Shown piece after piece: positions 57,001-64,000 of a stretch of 64,000 nt of DNA. The notes beneath the pieces are model-generated. The model was not told where the DNA came from. It searched no databases and saw only the letters and a list, made by a program, of their open reading frames with translations. Location of the stretch: assembly GCA_033026295.1 (NCBI GenBank), contig CM065187.1, forward strand, positions 18,696,388 through 18,760,387, written 5' to 3'. The first letter of the stretch is position 1. Every line of letters starts with the position of its first letter. This DNA comes from Channa striata. Lineage: Eukaryota > Chordata > Actinopteri > Anabantiformes > Channidae. The translations under genes and the position numbers were made by a program.

Positions 57001-60000
57001 ATGAAGCCACAGAGAATACCATTATGGAGAGCTTTGGCCTCTTTGAGCTTGCTGTTTTGATTCACTTTCTCTCCACTTTTACCAACTAAAAAAGACAGGC
57101 AGGTGGACAATGTTACACATGGCCTAGAAAGGGCTAAAAGCAATTTGTTTATTTGATTTTTTTTTAAAACCAACTAAATATTGGATTTCTGCAAAAATTC
57201 CCGCAAAACTTAGCTATTCAACCTCAGTTTTACTCTGTGTTTAGTGCTAATTAGTAACCCAGTTTGGAGAATGTGGTAACTTACTATTGTAAAATACTAA
57301 TGTACAGCCTCAGAAGGCCACTAGTATATTCAATTTTCTTGTGATTTTAAAGAATGTTTTGCAGTAAATGAGGCCAAAATCTCTCTCTCCTCAACTTCTC
57401 CCTGTTATCTTTACTTTTCTGCTGCTGCTTCCTCTTTCCCTTTCCTGTCCTTTCATAGCTGTGTTACGCTACCTGCGGAGCGACAAGAGGATGAGTTCAG
57501 TAACCTTCAACAACCTGGTGCTGGCTGACGGCCAACAGCACCGACTGCTGTTCCACCTGCGGGGACTGCAGCAGCAGGGGCCAGTCGGGGTGGAGCTGCA
57601 TCTGGACTGCAGGCTGGTGGAGACTATCAGGGATCTCCCTGCTGCCTTCCAGGGTTTGCCAGCAGGGTATGGCACAGTGGACCTAAAGACCATGCAAGCC
57701 AGAGAGCAGGTGACCTATCACTTGTATTTCCATACAATACTGAATATGTAATGACTCTGCATGTGTCCAAATGACTCAGTAGTGTACTTTGGTTTGGTTC
57801 CTGACAGGAGGGTTTGGATGAGCTCAAGCTTGTGGTTGGAGACACATTTGAGAATGTCGCTTCATTACAAGACTGCCATTTCCAACAAAGAGACTCTGTC
57901 CAGACTCTGGGTAAGATTCTTGCTACAGAAAAAATGCACTTGGAAACAACCAAATGTTTCCCAGGAAAACAATCTCAGATGTAGAAAAAAGTGGTTAGTC
58001 AGAGTGACTTCATGCCCCACTACTGCTTTAGTCAAACAAACGGTGTCTGTCTTTAAGGGGTCAACACAAAGCAGCTGTCCAATCAAATGCTGGAGTTAAC
58101 AAAAGTGATAAATGAGCTAAAAGATGTCCTCATTCAGCAGGTAAATAATCCGGACAGTTCCTGACTTCCCATAATCTCTGCTTCATCATCTCTGAACTCT
58201 CAGCCGCATCTAACCTGCTTATGTTTTACTGGTATGCAGGTCAAAGAGACCTCATTTCTGAGAAACACCATCTCCGAGTGTCAGGCCTGTGGTGAGACAG
58301 TCATGTCCTTACCATAAATTATGGTGCATATAATGACTGCATTTAAAAATATCAATATGTTTTTCCCACTTAAAGGTCTGGGTGGAAATGAGGTGGTAAA
58401 ACCACGGTGTACTCCAGGTGTCTGTTTCCGTGACAACATGTGCATAGAGACGGCGGATGGTGTTGAGTGTGGACCCTGTCCTGATGGGTACACGGGTGAT
58501 GGTTTTAACTGCGACGATGTGGACGAGGTATGACTCCGTGTGTGGCCCTGGCTGCAGAGTAAAGACATTATTACTGTGGCCCTGCTGCATTCTTACTCTT
58601 CAAATTTGGATATAACTTTGGGATTAAATCTATAAGCAAAGTTGGTCTGGAAATCAAGATATTCACTGTATGTATACGCAGATGACAACATAGCATCACT
58701 GTCACATTCTAGTGTGTGATCCAAATGAAAAACATTGTTTTGTGGATTCCACCACGTTACCTTCACTTTAGACAGGATGCCTCAAGGAACATGAACTGTA
58801 GCATCGCATTTAGCATTAAGCCTTTATTGTGACACAGCTGTCTGTGTATGAAACAGGCATTTTTTCCACTTATAATTTAGCATTGCATATGTTGATGAAC
58901 CACTAGTGTGACAGCTGGCTTTTGTGTGTTGCTGCAAAACATTTCAGGCTATGATATGAGAGTGAGGAGGAATTGCATTCAAAGAATGAACTGAACCAAG
59001 GGCTTGGATCTGCTCATGGTTCTGCTGAAGGTCACCATGATGCATTTGCAGATACAAAGCCATACCACAATGTATTATTTGGTTCCCTGTATCTGGGAAT
59101 GAGGGCATACAGAGGATTTTATTTTTCAAAATTGAGTTCTGAATGAGGTGACTTTTAAATTATTTGAATAATTCAAAATCGAGGTCTCCATTGGTCCTTG
59201 AGTAATTTCACACACTTTAGCTAGATTTTTGGATTTAAATAATGGACCTGGCAAAATTGACAATCAAGACACTTCACAGTAATTTTGTGGTTTAAAGTGG
59301 CTGGGGCCAAAGCTGCAGGTAAAGGAATTTTGTGAACTTTAACTTATGGCTGCTCAAATTGAGGTTGAAGCAAAGGGGTGTGTGCACGTGTGTGTTGGCC
59401 TGTCCTATTGTGTTTGCACTGACCTCCTTTCTAAGGACTGGCCCCTTCAGCACTCTCTGTTTTGCATGAGCAAAAATGTCATCAAAACCTAAAAGCTTTT
59501 GGGGAGAAGCCCTCTAAGAACCACATACATTTTGCAGCTTCTGCACAGCTCATGTCCTCCTTTCTGCAGTGCCAGTTTAACCCCTGCTTCCCTGGAGTGA
59601 AGTGCGTGAACACTGCCCCAGGCTTTCGCTGTGATGCCTGTCCACTGGGATACGCCGGCCTGCCAGTTGAGGGTGTTGGCATTTTGTTCGCTCAGACCAA
59701 CAAACAGGTAAAAGCGTAGATAATCAACAGGAAAGCAAAATAAAAAAGGAATTCCCAATAGTAGTTTACAGAATATGTCAAAGGAGACATAAAGCAATAT
59801 TATAAAAGGGAATTCCCATTTCATAGTTGTACCCTAGAAATAGCTGTACATAAATTAAATTATAGCACATAAATTATTTAGTGCACATCAACGAAATAGT
59901 TAATGGTGAGTGTTTACTGGAACATTTACATAAAAATAACATGGAAAAGTAGGAGGGTAACTTGTCATTTTCACATCCTACATTTCTATTGCACATTGCA

Positions 60001-63000
60001 GGTCTGTGATGACATTGATGAATGTAAAGGACCCAACAATGGAGGCTGCACTGCAAACTCAATCTGTCACAACTCCGTGGTATGATTCCTGTAACATATT
60101 ACCTGGGCACTGGGGCAATTATTTAATTTGTGCGGCTTTCTAACTGCTGTCCAAATAAGCTTCTGACGGCCTGTTATCGTTGCTGCACAGGGCTCCTATC
60201 ACTGTGGCAGCTGTAAGACAGGTTTCACAGGAGATCAGGTGAAGGGCTGTAAGCCGGAGATCAGCTGCGGCAACAGTCTGACCAATCCCTGCGATATCAA
60301 CGCCCAGTGTGTATTAGAAAGGGATGGATCCATCTCCTGTCAGGTAGGATTTTACACCACTCACATACTTTTCTATGCTGCCTTCACGTAAGCTATACAT
60401 AAGCACATCTCCACTTATTTGCTGTCTGATTTTCTGAAGAGTTTCATTTGTCTTGTCAGTGTGGAATTGGCTGGGCCGGTAACGGGTACCTCTGTGGGAA
60501 GGATACCGACATTGATGGATACCCAGATGAGAAACTCAAATGCAAGGATATGAACTGTAAAAAGGTGACCAAAGTATTAGTTGTCAACAAATGCAACTTC
60601 ACTGTTTTAAACAAGCCCCTCTTTAAAAAACGTGTTTCTCTTTAACGTGTCTTCACAGGATAACTGTGTCTTTGTCCCTAACTCCGGTCAAGAGGATGCA
60701 GACAGGGATGGTCAGGGGGATGCCTGTGATGATGATGCAGATGGTGATGGTATCCCGAATGTGCAGGTTGGTGGAAATGTTTTCACGAGTTGAAAACATC
60801 CAGCACACAGGGGCTGCACATTGTGATTATTTTATCATCAGCTACATAATTATTTAGTCTAATAAGGGTCAGAAGCTCATCCTAGCACAACTATAGATTT
60901 TGTTACCTTTGGGCAGTGCAAGGCCAAATTTTTTTTTCAGTCTTAATGCTAAGCTAAGTTAAGCTGGTATTTTCATATAAACACCAAATAGGTGCTGAAC
61001 CATTCAACTATCAAAATACTAAATCACTAATGATTTAACAATTAACGTTGTTACTCAAAGGACACCAAGCACACATCTTGTGAGTGAGACCTTTATGTGT
61101 CTCTGTCTGTCACAGGACAACTGCTGGTTGAAGCCAAACATGGACCAGAAGAACAGCGATAAGGACAGCCATGGTGACGCTTGTGACAACTGTCGCATGG
61201 TGGAGAATCCCGATCAGAGAGACACTGATGGCGACGGCAAGGGGGACGCTTGTGATGAAGACATTGACGGAGATGGTATGGGGAGAAATTACATCACTAA
61301 CACTGACGCTTATAGTTATATAACCGGCATCACTGCATTTGATGTTGTGACTTACTGCTCTGTTCAGTCTTCCACAATTTGCTTCATGCTTAAATTACAC
61401 AAGAATTGCACTAATGCAGACTCACGTTACACAAAATTACATATCTTTCAAAATACTGTTGAGGAATTATATCACACTTTATAGGTTTGTTTGAGGAAGA
61501 GCACTGCAAAAAAAAGAAGAAATATTTAATTAAATTTTTTTTTTAAACCACTGACCGTCAGAGCCCAAAGCTTTGATCATTCACCAGTCTGACTACACCC
61601 AAAACCCCCCACAGGAGCTAAGATAGTTTTCCCTCTATCTCTGCTGCTTGACCTTTATGCATTTGTGGTGCTGCTGCCTCCCTGTGATGAATGAAAAATA
61701 GCCTCTGCACACAAACTAGGGTTCACCCACATAGCAAGTGCAACAGTGCAGCCCAGTGGTGATATTACCAACAACATGCCATTACTGATCACAGTAATAT
61801 GAATTTACTGTTTCCATAGAATCAATAAACAGAAATACATGACTCACTGACTTAGTCCTACTTAGAAATGAGAAAGTAATCAAAATCTAGCAAATAAGTT
61901 AAAACTTTATTATCATATAACTGCAATCTGTTTTGGCAACACCCATATTTGGTTTTAACTTCATTGGAAAATAAGTAATAAGTAAAAATGTAGGTTTTTT
62001 ATTTTTACATATTTTTTCAAATTGATCTGTAAAATGCAAATGAAGAGCAAAAGAATCCAGCTCAAATGCAGCAAACTGAAAAGCCAAAGCCCAGAACGAG
62101 TGACAAAGCAAATGTGTTTTATTCTACCACAGTAAATGGGCTCAATACTGGAAAAGTAGCAGTACAGTACTTTCCTTCTCCAGCAATACTCTAATTATAC
62201 ATGACAACAATCTTTATTCACTGCTGTACAAGGATTTAGAAGCAGTTTCACTGCTAAATTATTATAACCATCCTCTCTGGGCAATCAGGCCTGAAGAACT
62301 TCTTGGACAACTGCCAGCACGTCCAGAACAGAGACCAGCTGGACAGGGATGGAGACGGAGTGGGAGATGCCTGCGACAGCTGCCCTGACATCCCTAACCC
62401 GAACCAGGTCAGTCGGTGCCAAAGACATAAAGTGATTTGTGTCACCTTTCAAAAGTATTTTCACTTTTCCACTTATTATTTCCAGGGGGAAACACTGTAC
62501 TCCACTATATCTAACAGCTTTTCAAATCAAATTTTTACACATTTGAACTGTCTGCCCTGTTTCAGTCGGACATTGATAACGACCTGGTTGGAGACTCCTG
62601 TGACACAAACCAAGACAGGTATCAATACGATTACAGCCTCAGCGTTTAACTTGTACTGTACATATTTGATCAGTAAGTGATACAGCTTTTATTGGCATCA
62701 TGTTGTTATCACTTCCTCTGTAGTGATGGTGACGGTCACCAAGATACCAAGGATAACTGCCCGTTCGTGATCAATAGCTCCCAGTTAGATACTGACAAAG
62801 ACGGGCTTGGTGACGAGTGTGACGACGATGACGATAATGACGGGATCCCGGACGTTAAACCACCTGGACCAGACAACTGCCGGCTGGTAGCAAACCCTGA
62901 CCAGACTGACGATAACAGTGAGTCAAAGACATCACATGCCGCGCAATGAAAATGTGTTTCTAATCAGATAATATTGCGCATATCTTCTGTTGATAAGTTC

Positions 63001-64000
63001 ATAAATTCATCTCAGTGTCCAGTTTCCATCTAGACTGTTTCTGACTGACCTTTACATGCAAATTTGAGTCCCAGCTTTGCGCCAACTCTTCCCAAGCAAG
63101 CACATGATGTGGCAATTTTTGTATCCGTGTGAAAATTTTTGTGTGAAAATGGGCTGTGAAGTCAGGGAGAGTGTATGCTGAAACTGAATGTCAGGACAGT
63201 CGGGGAGCTGTAGAGTGGAGAGAGTCCTCCGGGGTGTCTCTGTATGATCAGCTCTGTCCTCTCTCTGTTCACGCATTTCTTTGTTTCATCCTACAGGTTT
63301 ATCTGCAGCACGTTCACAGTCTTCACTGTCAGTCGTGATGCTAATGCAAAGAAAATATTCAGTGATTTGTTCCTTACATTCAATAATCCACACGTTATAT
63401 ATTGCATAGTACGTGATACATAAAAAGCAGAGCTGCATAACACCATTTAATGTGCTGTAGAAACTACATCATACCATTTTTTACCATGGCAAATGCAGCA
63501 TGGCAGCTTCTAATTCAGAAAACCCACTCACAGCAGGGCGCAGACCAGACTGCAGCAGAAGTCCAATAAAATTAATTGAATGCAACAGGCAGTACAGCCG
63601 TGTCCTTTTGCTAAAATGTGAATATTCCTTTAAGAGAAGTCTTCATCGGGCTCATGGCAGGATGTTTTGTATTCTGGCCTTGCAGCTCTAAAGCTTCTCA
63701 AGGACACGTTCTTTCGGAGCCAGCCATTTTTTTTCACATTTTTGGAGAAGACAGTCTAAAATCTCCTCATTGCGACCGAATTTCAAAAGAGTTCACCCCC
63801 CCCCCCCCCACCCAATCTGTTGTCCCTCAGGTGATGGAGTTGGAGATGTGTGTGAGTCGGACTTTGACCAGGACAAAGTAATAGACAGGATTGACAATTG
63901 TCCTGAGAATGCTGAGATTACCCTGACGGACTTCAGAGCCTATCAGACTGTGGTGCTGGACCCTGAGGGTGACGCTCAGATCGATCCCAACTGGGTTGTA
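53809..64000 (+). CDS. thbs4: thrombospondin-4 (partial, C-terminus beyond window)
   Basis: Coding exons: 53809-53887, 56722-56919, 57459-57709, 57808-57910, 58058-58140, 58240-58291, 58376-58527, 59570-59707, 60002-60079, 60191-60343, 60460-60564, 60659-60766, 61116-61275, 62289-62407, 62566-62618, 62724-62917 and 63831 onward. All are GT-AG with consistent phases, giving 732 residues of an expected 950 or so. It is a secreted, pentameric, calcium-binding matrix glycoprotein of tendon, muscle attachment and nervous tissue. Layout: signal peptide; laminin-G-like N-domain (27-210); coiled coil (211-255); four EGF-like modules (256-445); type 3 calcium-binding repeats (446-about 700); start of the lectin-like C-domain. 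FEFTVMGKLN, ETSFLRNTI-ECQACG and FDQDKVIDRIDNCPENAE favour THBS4 over THBS3. Whether it is thbs4a or thbs4b was not resolved. Confidence 0.92.
53888..56721 (+). other. thbs4 intron 1
   Basis: A 2.8 kb intron containing a CA microsatellite (54059-54088) and a short (TAA)n at about 55076-55090. No other element is recognised. The remaining long thbs4 introns (58528-59569, 60767-61115, 61276-62288 and 62918-63830) show only ordinary AT-rich sequence, apart from the C14 run at 63796-63809. Confidence 0.7.
54059..54088. repeat. (AC)15 microsatellite
   Basis: An uninterrupted AC run of 30 bp in thbs4 intron 1. Confidence 0.95.
56722..57910 (+). CDS. thbs4: thbs4 exons 2-4: N-terminal laminin-G-like domain
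   Basis: Residues 27-210 come from 56722-56919, 57459-57709 and 57808-57910. Landmarks are ILTSFKLQPKSG, NSKYFEFTVMGKLNR, AVLRYLRSD, DGQQHRLLFHLRGL, VELHLDCRLVET and ELKLVVGDTFENVASLQDC. The domain mediates heparin and matrix contacts in other thrombospondins. Confidence 0.9.
58058..58291 (+). CDS. thbs4: thbs4 exons 5-6: pentamerising coiled coil
   Basis: Residues 211-255 come from 58058-58140 and 58240-58291. LSNQMLELTKVINELKDVL shows heptad hydrophobics and is followed by VKETSFLRNTISECQACG. The two cysteines of ECQAC form the inter-chain disulfides that lock the pentamer in the family. Confidence 0.9.
58376..60564 (+). CDS. thbs4: thbs4 exons 7-11: EGF-like modules
   Basis: Residues 256-464 come from 58376-58527, 59570-59707, 60002-60079, 60191-60343 and 60460-60564. 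Modules: CTPGVCFRDNMC...; a calcium-binding DVDECQFNPCFPG module; a DIDECKGPNNGGC module with CHNSVGSYHCGSC; and CGNSLTNPCDINAQC...CGIGWAGNGYLC. DxDEC signatures mark the second and third as calcium-binding. The linker before the first EGF (GLGGNEVVKPR) is short. Confidence 0.9.
60659..62917 (+). CDS. thbs4: thbs4 exons 12-16: type 3 calcium-binding repeats
   Basis: Residues 465-675 come from 60659-60766, 61116-61275, 62289-62407, 62566-62618 and 62724-62917. Repeated DxDxDGxGDxCD loops and DNC cysteines wrap calcium around the wire domain. GDGKGDACDED in exon 13 (residue numbering about 541-551) has Lys where human THBS4 has the Arg of an RGD. INSSQ in exon 16 is a possible N-glycosylation site (Asn628). 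Confidence 0.92.
63796..63809 (+). repeat. C14 run just upstream of the thbs4 exon 17 acceptor
   Basis: Fourteen C residues end 21 bp before the CCTCAG acceptor (exon starts 63831), so they form part of the polypyrimidine region of this splice site. Length may vary between individuals or be mis-sequenced. Confidence 0.85.
63831..64000 (+). CDS. thbs4: thbs4 exon 17: last type 3 repeat and start of lectin-like C-domain (cut by window edge)
   Basis: The split codon A|GT starts SDGVGDVCESDFDQDKVIDRIDNC. The near-invariant TDFRAYQTVVLDPEG and QIDPNWVV of the thrombospondin C-terminal domain follow, and the frame is open to base 64000. Confidence 0.93.

Overview
The window looks like teleost fish nuclear DNA, probably from a percomorph-type genome. 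Its genes are split by GT-AG introns, many of them short. It carries fish interspersed repeats: tRNA-derived SINE copies, a decayed Tc1-like transposon, a common fish repeat ending in an AATTG tail, and a foldback element. It also has long (CA)n runs. No bacterial, organellar or CRISPR-like features were seen.

Three protein-coding genes were resolved at exon level by matching translated exons to remembered vertebrate families and then placing the splice sites. (1) insyn2b (FAM196B family, inhibitory synaptic factor 2) lies on the minus strand, 23808 down to 1117. It has one 2.9 kb coding exon, a 75-nt exon and a 190-nt last exon, and predicts 1070 residues, about twice the mammalian length. 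(2) A BNIP3-family mitophagy receptor, probably the fish paralogue bnip4, lies on the plus strand at 38877-43562. It has six coding exons and predicts 181 residues with an intact LIR motif and C-terminal membrane anchor. (3) Thrombospondin-4 (thbs4) lies on the plus strand from 53809 to the window edge. Seventeen coding exons covering 732 residues are visible; the rest of the C-terminal lectin-like domain is outside the window.

Layout: 1-1116 is 3' flank of insyn2b. 1307-17787 and 17863-20860 are its introns, with SINEs, a 44-unit (AC) array and one possible unannotated exon. 23809-38876 is intergenic, with purine/pyrimidine blocks, an AT-rich palindrome and a fish repeat. 43563-53808 is intergenic, with the Tc1 remnant, the foldback element inside an A-rich degenerate array, and one orphan exon-like ORF. 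The rest is thbs4.

The genes do not form a functional unit. The neighbourhood is still informative: in human, INSYN2A and BNIP3 both lie on 10q26, while INSYN2B and THBS4 lie on 5q. This window therefore looks like the 5q-type paralogous block that kept a BNIP3-like gene. The strongest novel observation is an array of six to seven approximately 20-residue units with a C-T-T-Q-x-Q-T core in the insyn2b protein. The array resembles a multivalent dynein light chain (LC8) binding platform.
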